Origin: an uncultured Cellulophaga sp.
GTDB lineage: Bacteria; Bacteroidota; Bacteroidia; Flavobacteriales; Flavobacteriaceae
Length of the DNA stretch: 64,000 bases
NCBI GenBank assembly: GCA_947496695.1
Contig: CANMEI010000005.1
Location: forward strand, 124,001 to 188,000
Direction of reading: 5' to 3'
Below, in pieces: positions 29,146 through 38,385 of this stretch. The notes beneath the pieces were generated by a model. The model was not told the DNA's origin and did no database searches. It was given only the letters and a program-made list of their open reading frames with translations. The stretch's first letter is position 1. Every line of letters begins with the position of its first letter. A program made the translations under genes and the position numbers.

Positions 29146-32058
29146 ATGTTTAAAAATTCTTTAATAGTTACACTTTTTTTATCATTTTCATTAACTATTG
29201 CGCAAAAAAATCCATTAAAAGTAAGTGATAGTGTTTCACAAATACAATGGGTAAATAATAAGTATCAAGCAATGTCTGTTGATGAGAAAATTGGACAACT
29301 TTTTATGGTAAGTGTAGCTTCAAATCAAAACAAAGTTGCTACTGATAAAATAAAACAGTTAATTGCAGAAGAACATATTGGAGGTGTTATTTTTTCTGTT
29401 GGAGGGCCAGTAAGGCAAGCAAAACTTACAAACAATTATCAAAAGGCTTCAAAATTACCTTTATTAATTGGTATGGATGCCGAATGGGGACTTTCAATGC
29501 GATTAGATTCTACATATTCATTTCCTTGGAATATGACTTTAGGAGCCATTCGTGATAGTTCAATTGTTGAAAAAGTAGGTAAGCAAATTGGTAAACATGC
29601 TAAAAGATTAGGTGTTCATATTAATTTTGCTCCAGATATTGATATTAATACGAATCCTCAAAATCCAATAATTGGAAATAGATCTTTTGGTGAAGATAGA
29701 GAAAATGTGACCCGTAATGGTATTGCGTTTATGAAAGGGATGGAAAGTGAAGGAGTACTTTCTAACGGAAAGCATTTTCCTGGACATGGTGATACTGCTA
29801 CAGATTCTCATAAAACATTACCTCAAATTCCTTTTGATAGAGCTAGGTTGGATAGTATTGAAATGTATCCTTTTAAAAAAATAATTAAAGAAGGTATAAG
29901 TTCTATAATGGTTGCTCACCTCAACGTTCCAGGTTTAGAGATGCAAAATGATATTCCTTCTTCATTATCAGAACAAATTATTTCAGGTATTTTAAAAGAC
30001 GAGTTTGGTTTTAAAGGGTTGGTTTTTACTGATGCTTTAAACATGAATGGAGTAGGTACTTCAAAAATTCCTGGTGATGTAGAGCTTGATGCTTTTATGG
30101 CAGGTAATGATATATTATTAATGCCTAAAGATGTAAAAACAGCAAAAGCGAGATTATTAAAGGCGTATGAAAAAGGAAAAATTACAGAAGAACGTTTGGC
30201 AACTTCTGTAAAGAAAATATTGATGGCTAAGTATAAAGTTGGACTCCAAAATTACAAGCCTGTTGAAATTAAAAATTTATATGAAGATTTAAATAGTTTA
30301 GAAAACGATTTAATTTATGAAGAAGCAATAGAAAATGCGATTACTGTTGTTAAGAATAGATTTTTATTGTTGCCCTTAAAAAAGCTTGAAAATAAGAAAA
30401 TAGCTTACGTTCATTTAGGCGATGATAGTGGTGATTATTTTTACAATCAGTTAAAAAAATATACAGATGTTGCTAGGGTAGACATATCAAAAGTAGCATC
30501 AATATCTTCAAGTTTAGCACCTTATAATGTTATTATAGTTGGTCATCATAAGAGTAATGAATCTCCTTGGAAATCATATAAATATAGTAAAGAAGAATTA
30601 AGTCAATTAAAACAATTGGCAAGCTTAAGAACATCTAATTTAATTTTAGCAGAATTTGTTAAGCCTTATTCAATATTAGATATTACTAATTTAGAAGGCA
30701 TAAATAGTATTATTATTGGCTATCAAAATAGTAAAATTGCACAAGAAAAAACGGCGCAAGCTATTTTTGGTGCAATTTCTGTAAACGGTAAATTACCTGT
30801 TACAATTCACCCGGAATTGCCAGTGAATAAAAGTGTTAAATTAGCTTCGCTTTTAAGATTGGGCTATAGTTTTCCAGAGCGAGTAGGTATGAATTCAACC
30901 AAATTAGCTGCAGTTGATGAATTGGTACAACATGGTTTAGATTCTTTAATGTTTCCGGGTGCTCAAGTTTTAGTAGCAAGGCATGGTAAAGTTATTTATA
31001 ATAAAGCTTTTGGAAAACCTATTTATGATACTGATGAATTACTAACCACAGATCATATTTTTGATTTAGCATCTTTGACTAAAATATTAGCAACCTTACC
31101 TATTTTAATGAAAATGGAGGAGGAAAATAAGTTAGAATTGAATCAAACTTTTAAAGATTTAATACCGGAATATAGTACCTCAGATCTTAAAGATGTAACT
31201 GTGTTAAAAACATTATCTCATTATGGAAGAATACCTGCTTGGATAGCGTTTTATGTAAGTACACTTGATAAAAACAGAAAACCATCTAAAGAGTTTTATA
31301 GAACGGCACCAACTGAAGGTTTTTCAATAAAAGTAACTGATAAGCTTTATTTAGCGAATGCTTACAAAGATTCTATTTATAATAGAATTGGTCGTCAAGA
31401 ATTGAAATCAAACCGGTATAGGTATAGTGATGTTGGTTATTACGTTTTTCATAAATATATTGAAGATGTTTATGGGGAAACACAAGATAAATTAGATAAT
31501 GATTTTTTTTATGCACCATTAGGGGCAACCACCACTACGTATAACCCTTTAGATAAATTTAGTAAAAATCTAATTGTACCATCTGAAGAAGATACCTACT
31601 ATAGGTATGAAAGAGTACAAGGTTATGTTCATGATATGGGTGCAGCTATGCAGGGAGGAGTAGGAGGTCATGCAGGTTTGTTTAGTAATTCAAATGATGT
31701 AGCAAAAATTATGCAGATGTACTTGCAAGGTGGTACTTATGGTGGTAAGCAGTATTTAAGTGCTAGAACAATTAAAAAATTTAACACCTGTTATTTTTGT
31801 AATGAAAATGTTCGAAGAGGTGTTGGTTTTGATAAACCAGACTTGAAAACGGGCTCCCCAACGTGTGGCTGTGTTTCACATCAAAGCTTTGGTCATAGTG
31901 GTTTTACAGGTACTTATACTTGGGCAGATCCTGATAAAGATTTGGTGTATGTATTTTTATCAAATAGAACATATCCAACAGCAAGTAATACACTTTTGGT
32001 TAAATCTAGTTTAAGAACTCGTATTCAAGGAGCTATTTATGACGCAATAGAAAATTAA
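29146..32058 (+). CDS. GH3 beta-N-acetylhexosaminidase fused to a serine beta-lactamase-like hydrolase
   Basis: A 970-residue exported two-enzyme protein (signal peptide, cleavage near residue 19). Residues ~35-360 are a NagZ-like GH3 domain with GKHFPGHGDTATDSH (from about 208), followed by a GH3 C-terminal-like domain (~390-570). Residues ~590-965 are a class C beta-lactamase/esterase-like domain with the active-site S643-L-T-K646 and a late HSGFTGTYTW. The pairing suggests combined removal of GlcNAc and of a peptide or ester group from peptidoglycan fragments. It lies 67 bases before bshA. Confidence 0.9.
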   Translation: MFKNSLIVTLFLSFSLTIAQKNPLKVSDSVSQIQWVNNKYQAMSVDEKIGQLFMVSVASNQNKVATDKIKQLIAEEHIGGVIFSVGGPVRQAKLTNNYQKASKLPLLIGMDAEWGLSMRLDSTYSFPWNMTLGAIRDSSIVEKVGKQIGKHAKRLGVHINFAPDIDINTNPQNPIIGNRSFGEDRENVTRNGIAFMKGMESEGVLSNGKHFPGHGDTATDSHKTLPQIPFDRARLDSIEMYPFKKIIKEGISSIMVAHLNVPGLEMQNDIPSSLSEQIISGILKDEFGFKGLVFTDALNMNGVGTSKIPGDVELDAFMAGNDILLMPKDVKTAKARLLKAYEKGKITEERLATSVKKILMAKYKVGLQNYKPVEIKNLYEDLNSLENDLIYEEAIENAITVVKNRFLLLPLKKLENKKIAYVHLGDDSGDYFYNQLKKYTDVARVDISKVASISSSLAPYNVIIVGHHKSNESPWKSYKYSKEELSQLKQLASLRTSNLILAEFVKPYSILDITNLEGINSIIIGYQNSKIAQEKTAQAIFGAISVNGKLPVTIHPELPVNKSVKLASLLRLGYSFPERVGMNSTKLAAVDELVQHGLDSLMFPGAQVLVARHGKVIYNKAFGKPIYDTDELLTTDHIFDLASLTKILATLPILMKMEEENKLELNQTFKDLIPEYSTSDLKDVTVLKTLSHYGRIPAWIAFYVSTLDKNRKPSKEFYRTAPTEGFSIKVTDKLYLANAYKDSIYNRIGRQELKSNRYRYSDVGYYVFHKYIEDVYGETQDKLDNDFFYAPLGATTTTYNPLDKFSKNLIVPSEEDTYYRYERVQGYVHDMGAAMQGGVGGHAGLFSNSNDVAKIMQMYLQGGTYGGKQYLSARTIKKFNTCYFCNENVRRGVGFDKPDLKTGSPTCGCVSHQSFGHSGFTGTYTWADPDKDLVYVFLSNRTYPTASNTLLVKSSLRTRIQGAIYDAIEN

Positions 32059-32125
32059 ATGCTAGTTTTGAGTGTAATTAGAATTACATATTCTCGACCT
32101 ATTAAAAAATTTAAAAAATAGAATT

Positions 32126-33268
32126 TTGAAAATTGCTATTGTTTGTTATCCAACTTTTGGAGGTAGTGGTGTTGTAGCCACAGAATTAGGTATTGCTCTT
32201 GCTGCAAGAGGCCATGAAGTTCATTTTGTAACTTATAAACAACCAGTACGGTTAGAGCTTTTAAATAATAACATCCATTTTCATGAAGTAAGTGTGCCTG
32301 AGTATGCTTTATTCCATTATCAACCTTACGAGCTAGCACTTTCTAGTAAATTAGTTGACACAATACGATTATATAAAATAGATGTGTTACACGTACATTA
32401 TGCAATTCCTCATGCCTATGCAGGTTATATGGCAAAAAAAATGTTACAAGAAGAAGGTATTTTTATTCCTATGGTAACAACACTTCATGGTACTGATATT
32501 ACTTTGGTAGGTAAGCACCCATTTTATAAACCAGCAGTAACATTTAGTATCAATAAATCTGATATTGTAACTTCGGTTTCTCAAAATTTAAAAGATGCAA
32601 CATTAAATCTTTTTGATATTGAAAATGAAATTGAAGTAATTCCTAATTTTATAGAAACAACAAAATTTAAAAATTCATTTACAGATTGCCAACGCTCATT
32701 AATGGCAAATGAAGATGAAAAAATTATTACTCATATTAGTAATTTTAGAAAGGTAAAACGCATCCCAGATGTGATTAAAATATTTAATAAAATTCAAAAG
32801 AAAATTCCTGCAAAATTATTAATGGTTGGTGAGGGACCTGAAAGAGAAAAAGCAGAGTTGCTTTGTGAAGAATTTGGAATTGAAAACAAAGTGATATTTT
32901 TAGGGAACAGTAATCAAATTGATAAAATATTATGCTTTTCTGATTTGTTTTTATTACCCTCAGAAACCGAAAGTTTTGGTTTAGCAGCTTTAGAAGCTAT
33001 GATAAATAAAGTTCCTGTAATATCTAGTAATGCAGGTGGTATACCAGAGGTGAATGTTCATGGAGTAACAGGTTATTTGAGTGATGTAGGTAATGTTTCT
33101 GAAATGGCTAAAAATGCAATAAAAATACTAGAAGATGATGTTGTGTTAGAAAAATTTAAAACTAATGCCGTTGAAAATGCTTTTAGGTTTGATATTAAAA
33201 GAATACTACCGTTGTATGAAGCTGTATATGAAAAAGCATTACAGTTTAGGTTCAAAAAAATGCATTAA
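32126..33268 (+). CDS. bshA: N-acetyl-alpha-D-glucosaminyl L-malate synthase BshA
   Basis: A GT4 glycosyltransferase that joins GlcNAc from UDP-GlcNAc to L-malate, the first step of bacillithiol synthesis. The 380-residue protein starts KIAIVCYPTFGGSGVVATELG, a BshA hallmark, and has VLHVHYAIPHA, TLHGTDITLVG and the C-terminal SETESFGLAALEAM donor site. The start is a TTG at 32126, and no nearby ATG fits. BshB and BshC are not in this window. Confidence 0.93.
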   Translation: MKIAIVCYPTFGGSGVVATELGIALAARGHEVHFVTYKQPVRLELLNNNIHFHEVSVPEYALFHYQPYELALSSKLVDTIRLYKIDVLHVHYAIPHAYAGYMAKKMLQEEGIFIPMVTTLHGTDITLVGKHPFYKPAVTFSINKSDIVTSVSQNLKDATLNLFDIENEIEVIPNFIETTKFKNSFTDCQRSLMANEDEKIITHISNFRKVKRIPDVIKIFNKIQKKIPAKLLMVGEGPEREKAELLCEEFGIENKVIFLGNSNQIDKILCFSDLFLLPSETESFGLAALEAMINKVPVISSNAGGIPEVNVHGVTGYLSDVGNVSEMAKNAIKILEDDVVLEKFKTNAVENAFRFDIKRILPLYEAVYEKALQFRFKKMH

Positions 33269-33602
33269 CTTTTTTATGTAACCTTTTTAGTGTGATATTT
33301 TAAAAGTGAATGAAAATTAAATACGGGAAATAAGTTTAATAACTCCGAGCTCTAAAAAAATAAAGAAATAGGTTGTAATTAAAATTTAATAGACTGGAAT
33401 TTCAGAAAATATCGAATTCGTATTAATAATACCTTTTCATTTAAATTCAATTAAAAATAATGCTGAATATTTATCGTTTGTTAAATAAATATTAATTTTT
33501 TATCTTCTTTGCTTCCTGTCGTTTTTTTTGAACACTTAAAGGATTTCTTCTTTAATCCATCAATTATAGATTTATTTTTACTCTTAGTTTTTTTACTAAA
33601 AG
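33269..33602. other. 334-base intergenic region
   Basis: AT-rich sequence between bshA and the OmpA-family gene. No open frame, hairpin terminator, RNA gene or clean promoter is evident. The nearest promoter-like pair is TTTG at 33477-33480 and CTTCTTTG at 33504-33511, which departs from consensus at two bases. The region presumably holds the promoter and leader of the OmpA-family gene. Confidence 0.6.
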
Positions 33603-34784
33603 ATGATTATGAAAATGAAACCTATAATGTTGGTTTATGTTGGGTTAGTATTTCTAAACCCTGTTTTTGCTCAAGAAAAACTTGAGTTGACAAAAAAAGA
33701 TTCAATTATTTCTAGTTCGTGGATTTTTGGAGCAGGAATTAATATTGTAGATGATTCTGGTGATGTTTTTGATCAATTATTAAAAGTGGATAGTCAGTGG
33801 AATTCAGCATTATATCCTTCAAGAATTAGTATTGGAAAGTATTTTAAAAATGGTTTAGGAGTAGAAGCTATAGGAACTTATAATAAGTATAAAATAGGTA
33901 AAGTTATAGATGGCGTAGTTAATGATACAGAAAAAGATTATTATGCCATAGATAGTAGATTAAGTTATGATTTAAATAAGCTTGTTGGCGAAACCGGTTT
34001 TTTTGATCCTTATGTAGGTGTTGGTTTAGGATATACTAAAGCAAATGATATAGACAGAGGAACTTATAATGCAATACTAGGTTTTAGAACATGGTTTTCT
34101 GATAGAGTAGGATTAGATTTTAACTCTTCAGGTAAATGGGCTATGAATAAAATTGGAGGAGTAACTAATCATATACAACATGCTGTAGGCCTAATTTATC
34201 ACTTTGGTATAGAAAAAGAATTATCTAAAAAAGGAGAAGAAAAATTAGCTTTAATAGAAGCAATAGAAAAAGAGAATCAAAGAAAAAATGATTCTATAGT
34301 AAATGCTGAAAAAGAAGCTATGTTATTAGCAGAAAGATTACAGAAACAAAAAGAGCAAGCAGCTTTAGCTAAAGCAGAACAGGATAGACAAAATGAATTA
34401 AATAAAAGAATAGCTTTAGAAGAAGAAATTAAAGGCTTAGGTTTAGTGTATTTTGATTTTAATTCATCTAATTTAAACGTATCATCAAAAAATGTTTTGT
34501 CTAAATTAGCTGATATAATAAATGAATATGAAACTATTGTAATAGAAATATCTTCTTATACAGATTCTAGAGGTAATGCTGAGTACAATAAAAGACTTTC
34601 AGCTGAACGTGTAAAGCATACTGTTGATTATCTTATTGAGAAAAAAGGTGTAAAAGCTAAAAAGATTATTAAAAAATCATTTGGAGAAGAGGTTTTAGTT
34701 AATGAATGTAAAGATGGAGTTTACTGTTCAGAAATTAAACATAGAAACAATAGAAGGTCGGAGTTTAAGTTAATTAATTTATAA
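33603..34784 (+). CDS. OmpA-family outer-membrane protein
   Basis: A 393-residue protein with a signal peptide (cleavage near residue 23, NPVFAQ), an eight-strand-type outer-membrane barrel (about residues 35-205), an Ala/Glu/Lys-rich coiled-coil (about 210-275) and a C-terminal OmpA-like peptidoglycan-binding domain (about 285-390). The last has YFDFNSSNLN, ISSYTDSRGNAEYNKRLSAERV and the late RNNRRSEFKL. It would tether the outer membrane to the cell wall. Start at MIMKMK is ambiguous by two to four codons. It lies directly upstream of the MBOAT gene. Confidence 0.9.
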   Translation: MIMKMKPIMLVYVGLVFLNPVFAQEKLELTKKDSIISSSWIFGAGINIVDDSGDVFDQLLKVDSQWNSALYPSRISIGKYFKNGLGVEAIGTYNKYKIGKVIDGVVNDTEKDYYAIDSRLSYDLNKLVGETGFFDPYVGVGLGYTKANDIDRGTYNAILGFRTWFSDRVGLDFNSSGKWAMNKIGGVTNHIQHAVGLIYHFGIEKELSKKGEEKLALIEAIEKENQRKNDSIVNAEKEAMLLAERLQKQKEQAALAKAEQDRQNELNKRIALEEEIKGLGLVYFDFNSSNLNVSSKNVLSKLADIINEYETIVIEISSYTDSRGNAEYNKRLSAERVKHTVDYLIEKKGVKAKKIIKKSFGEEVLVNECKDGVYCSEIKHRNNRRSEFKLINL

Positions 34785-34795
34785 AATATTTTTCT

Positions 34796-36244
34796 GTGCT
34801 TTTTAATTCAATTGATTTTGCGATTTTTTTACCGGTAGTATTTTTTTTATACTGGACTCTGTTTAAGAAAAATTTAAAAGCACAGAATATTTTTATAGTT
34901 TTCGCTAGCTATTTATTTTATGGTTGGTGGGATTGGCGATTTTTAGCTCTCATAATTTTTAGTACACTTTTAGATTTTACGATTGGAAATTTTTTAAAAA
35001 ATGAAAATCGTGTTTTAAGGAGAAAATTATTGTTAAGTGTAAGTGTTATAATCAATCTTGGTTTTTTAGCCTTTTTTAAGTATTATAATTTTTTTGTTGA
35101 AAGTTTTGTAGATGCTTATACTTTTTTAGGAAGTACTATTAATGTAAGTTCATTAAATATAATATTACCAGTTGGTATTAGTTTTTATACTTTTCAGACT
35201 TTAAGTTATACAATTGATGTTTATAGAAAAGAGTTAGAACCTACTAAAGATTTAATTGCATTCTCAGCGTTTGTTTGTTTTTTTCCTCAATTAGTTGCAG
35301 GTCCTATTGAAAGGGCAACTAATTTGTTACCGCAAATTAGTAATAAACGGAGCTTTAACCAGAATCAGATTATCGATGGCTTAAAATTAATGTTATGGGG
35401 TTTCTTTAAAAAACTAGTAATAGCAGATAGTCTGTCTCCAATAGTAAATGATATTTTTAACAATTCATCTACTTATTCAAGTACAACTTTAATTATTGGA
35501 GCTGTATTTTTTGCATTTCAAATTTATGGTGATTTTAGTGGGTATTCTGATATAGCAATCGGGACCTCAAAATTATTTGGAGTTGAACTTATGAGTAATT
35601 TTAAATTCCCATACTTTTCAAGAAACATAGGAGAGTTTTGGCGCAGATGGCATATCTCATTGTCAACTTGGTTTAGAGATTACTTATATATCCCTCTAGG
35701 AGGCTCAAGAGGCACAAAATTTAAAAACATAAGAAATGTTTTTATTATTTTTATAGTTAGTGGTTTTTGGCATGGAGCAAATTGGACTTTTATTGTTTGG
35801 GGGATTATACATGCATTGTTATTTTTACCTTCTTTTATTTTTAATAATAACAGAAAATTCACAAACGAAATTAATTTACTCAACTCTTTTAAAGAGTTTA
35901 TTATAAATAGCTTAAGAATTTTTCAAACATTTGTTTTTGTTACTATAGGTTGGGTTTTTTTTAGAAGTGAAAGTATCAGTCAAGCATTTTTATATTTAAA
36001 AAGGATGTTTTTTGATTTTAGTAGTTCGTTATACGTACACCCAAGTGGTTACCGTATGGTAGATTATTATCTAATACTTATAAGCTTTATTGTATTTGAG
36101 TATTTTATCAGAAATAACGAAAGAAACCCTTTTTATTTTAAAAATAAATTTCTGCGGTTCTTCTTGTATGTAGTAATGGTATTTGCTATTATTCTTTTTT
36201 ATGATGATGGTGTTGATAGATCATTTATTTATTTTCAATTTTAG
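34796..36244 (+). CDS. MBOAT-family O-acyltransferase (AlgI/DltB-like)
   Basis: A 482-residue membrane-bound O-acyltransferase with about ten helices. It starts at a GTG giving MLFNSIDFAIFLPVVFFLYW, the usual start of this group. Family landmarks are FFPQLVAGPIERA, FWRRWHISLSTWFRDYLYIPLGGSR and the catalytic FWHGANWTFIVWG with H326. AlgI and PatA use such proteins to pass acetyl groups across the membrane onto exported polysaccharides. The next gene, an SGNH protein, starts 2 bases later and is the expected periplasmic partner. Confidence 0.93.
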   Translation: MLFNSIDFAIFLPVVFFLYWTLFKKNLKAQNIFIVFASYLFYGWWDWRFLALIIFSTLLDFTIGNFLKNENRVLRRKLLLSVSVIINLGFLAFFKYYNFFVESFVDAYTFLGSTINVSSLNIILPVGISFYTFQTLSYTIDVYRKELEPTKDLIAFSAFVCFFPQLVAGPIERATNLLPQISNKRSFNQNQIIDGLKLMLWGFFKKLVIADSLSPIVNDIFNNSSTYSSTTLIIGAVFFAFQIYGDFSGYSDIAIGTSKLFGVELMSNFKFPYFSRNIGEFWRRWHISLSTWFRDYLYIPLGGSRGTKFKNIRNVFIIFIVSGFWHGANWTFIVWGIIHALLFLPSFIFNNNRKFTNEINLLNSFKEFIINSLRIFQTFVFVTIGWVFFRSESISQAFLYLKRMFFDFSSSLYVHPSGYRMVDYYLILISFIVFEYFIRNNERNPFYFKNKFLRFFLYVVMVFAIILFYDDGVDRSFIYFQF

Positions 36245-36246
36245 AT

Positions 36247-37212
36247 ATGTTTAAAATAATTAAGAAAGTATTACTTTATATATTTTTAATATTTCTAGCA
36301 TTAGAATTATTAGTTAGAGTTTTTCATTTACAAAATGAAAGACCAAATAGGTATGCTGATGATAAAGGAGTAGAGAAGTGGGTGCCAAATCAAGAAGAAT
36401 ATTCCGTTACTGGGAACAGAAGACAAAATGTAGGTAAATATCATATTAATAACTTCGGTTTTAATTCTGTTCATGAAAATTATAGTCCAAAAAAAGATGC
36501 AACTGAAATAGCAATAATTGGAGATTCTTTTATAGAAGGTTTTCACGAAGATTATACAAACTCTCTAGGACAACAAGTAGAACGAAATTTAGTAAATACA
36601 ACAGTTTTAGAATTTGGTTATGCTGGGTATGATTTTGCAGATGAGCTACACTTAATAGATGCTTATGATGATTTATTTGATAAAATAGATTATTCATTTA
36701 TTTTTATACGTTTTACAGATGATTTAGAAAGAGGTAATTATGAAATTTCTTCAAGACTAAGTTTAGATACTCCAATAAGTAAAGCCGTAAAACAAATTAA
36801 GCTTTTAGTTTATTTAAAAGATATAGGAGCTTTAGATCCTTTATTACAGCTGCCAGGAAAAATTATTAATTTTGTTTCAAGAACAAAATTAAAAAATGAA
36901 AAAACAGATGAAGAATTAAAGAAAGAAGCTTTAGTAAAAGAGAGACTAAGATTTAAAAACTTTAAAACTTTATTAGAGAAATACCCAATAGATAAAAATA
37001 AATTTGTTTTTCTTTTAGACTCTAGTTTATGTAGTGACGAATTTTTAAACTATTTAAAAAATAATAGTTATAAATATTTAGATTTAAATTCTATATTATC
37101 AGATTCTGTAAAACCGAGTACTTTAATATATGATCAACATTGGAGTAAAAGTGGTAGAAAGTTAATAGCTGAATTAATAGTTAATTATTCAAAGAAACAT
37201 TTTATTGATTAA
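36247..37212 (+). CDS. Membrane-anchored SGNH-hydrolase-like protein, partner of the MBOAT protein
   Basis: A 321-residue protein with one N-terminal membrane anchor (residues ~5-24) and a periplasmic SGNH/GDSL fold: nucleophile S94 in IIGDSFIEG, and D296/H298 in YDQHWSKSG. Arrangement and topology match the AlgJ/AlgX- and DltD-like partners of MBOAT proteins, which complete transfer of the acyl group to the polymer. It is convergent with the FemAB-like gene (11-base gap), so it ends the + strand unit. Confidence 0.82.
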   Translation: MFKIIKKVLLYIFLIFLALELLVRVFHLQNERPNRYADDKGVEKWVPNQEEYSVTGNRRQNVGKYHINNFGFNSVHENYSPKKDATEIAIIGDSFIEGFHEDYTNSLGQQVERNLVNTTVLEFGYAGYDFADELHLIDAYDDLFDKIDYSFIFIRFTDDLERGNYEISSRLSLDTPISKAVKQIKLLVYLKDIGALDPLLQLPGKIINFVSRTKLKNEKTDEELKKEALVKERLRFKNFKTLLEKYPIDKNKFVFLLDSSLCSDEFLNYLKNNSYKYLDLNSILSDSVKPSTLIYDQHWSKSGRKLIAELIVNYSKKHFID

Positions 37213-37223
37213 TTATTGTGTTA

Positions 37224-38252
37224 TTATTTGTGTCTGTATAAAGGGAAATATGTAATTTTATTTTTTTCAGATTTAATAGATGTGTTTGCCTCAACAAGAC
37301 TATCATAAATCTTTTTATTTACTATATAATTCCAAGTTTTAAAATCTTTAAAGTTTTTAGAAAAAGATGCTTTAAAATTAAATAAAGAATCCTCTTGGCT
37401 GCCTAAACCACCACCAAGATTAAATATAGAATATCCTTCTTTTTTACCTTTAGCTCTTATGGAATCAATAATTAATCGGATAGGAGTTAATTTTAAATAA
37501 TTATTTAATGTTCCTGATAAATGATACTGTATCATAGTATTAGTATAAATAATCATTGCTCCAGAAATAATTTTTTTGGTATCATTTAATGTTACAAATA
37601 TAAATTCTGTTTTAAAATCTGTAGCAGATAAGAAATTCAAAAAATATTCTTTTGAAAAAAAATATTCTTCTTTAGCATTAACTCTTTGCATGTTTTCTTC
37701 ATAGAGTTCAATAAATTTATTTATAGCAAATTTATTGTTAAGTACAGTAACGGAACATTGTTTTTGAGTTTTTTTTAAATAGCGTTTTGTCATTTTTGAA
37801 TATTGATTCAATTGGGTTTGTTCACTAATTTTTAAATCAATATTTACAACTTTACCTAATGAAACTATTTTTCCGAAATTATGAATAACTTTTTCTTGAT
37901 TTTCAATGTATGGGTGTAACCTTGAAAAAATACTAATTATGTTTTCTGATTCTAAATATTTTTGAAATTTTATTTGAAAATCAAATACATCTACTTTATG
38001 AATATTAGTTGTTAATGGACCGCCATACCCGTATACTGAAGTGGCATCATAATATTTGGTATTTTCAATTTTTCTTAAAAGAATAGGTAATGCCACAATA
38101 GCATTTTTATTATTAGTATATACTATTAATATAGCTGTCTCATTGTTTTTTTTTGAAATTGTATGATAATCATATGTGTGATAAAAATCATAATTTCCAA
38201 TTTTTGACAAAATTGCTTTCCAGGCAATTTTATCTCTAATAGGTTGAATCAT
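37224..38252 (-). CDS. FemAB/GNAT-like acyltransferase (Acetyltransf_6 type)
   Basis: A 342-residue cytoplasmic protein built like the FemAB/BioF2-type double-GNAT enzymes. It has TSVYGYGGPL near residue 70-80, MTKRYLKKTQKQ, and a C-terminal FNLGGGLGSQEDSLFNFKASF. It is a homologue of the C-terminal two-thirds of the next gene, and both end in YFPLYR. FemAB relatives transfer amino acids from aminoacyl-tRNA or acyl groups to amino sugars and peptides. In a polysaccharide locus, modification of an amino sugar is the natural inference; the donor is unknown. Confidence 0.75.
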   Translation of the reverse strand: MIQPIRDKIAWKAILSKIGNYDFYHTYDYHTISKKNNETAILIVYTNNKNAIVALPILLRKIENTKYYDATSVYGYGGPLTTNIHKVDVFDFQIKFQKYLESENIISIFSRLHPYIENQEKVIHNFGKIVSLGKVVNIDLKISEQTQLNQYSKMTKRYLKKTQKQCSVTVLNNKFAINKFIELYEENMQRVNAKEEYFFSKEYFLNFLSATDFKTEFIFVTLNDTKKIISGAMIIYTNTMIQYHLSGTLNNYLKLTPIRLIIDSIRAKGKKEGYSIFNLGGGLGSQEDSLFNFKASFSKNFKDFKTWNYIVNKKIYDSLVEANTSIKSEKNKITYFPLYRHK

Positions 38253-38283
38253 TCTTAGTTGGTTGTTTGATATTGGATAATAG

Positions 38284-38329
38284 TTATTTAGTGTGAATTA
38301 TTTTATATAAAATAATTCACACTAAATAA
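38284..38329. repeat. Perfect 46-bp palindrome
   Basis: Two 22-base arms (TTATTTAGTGTGAATTATTT.. and its complement) meet at a TA centre with no mismatch. It lies in the 133-base gap between the PglD-FemAB fusion gene and the FemAB-like gene, both on the - strand. No T-run follows on the transcribed strand, so it is not a classical terminator. Confidence 0.97.
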
Positions 38330-38385
38330 ATTCTATTTTTTAGACGAAAAAAATAATTAAAATTACAAAAAGGAAAGGTTATTTT

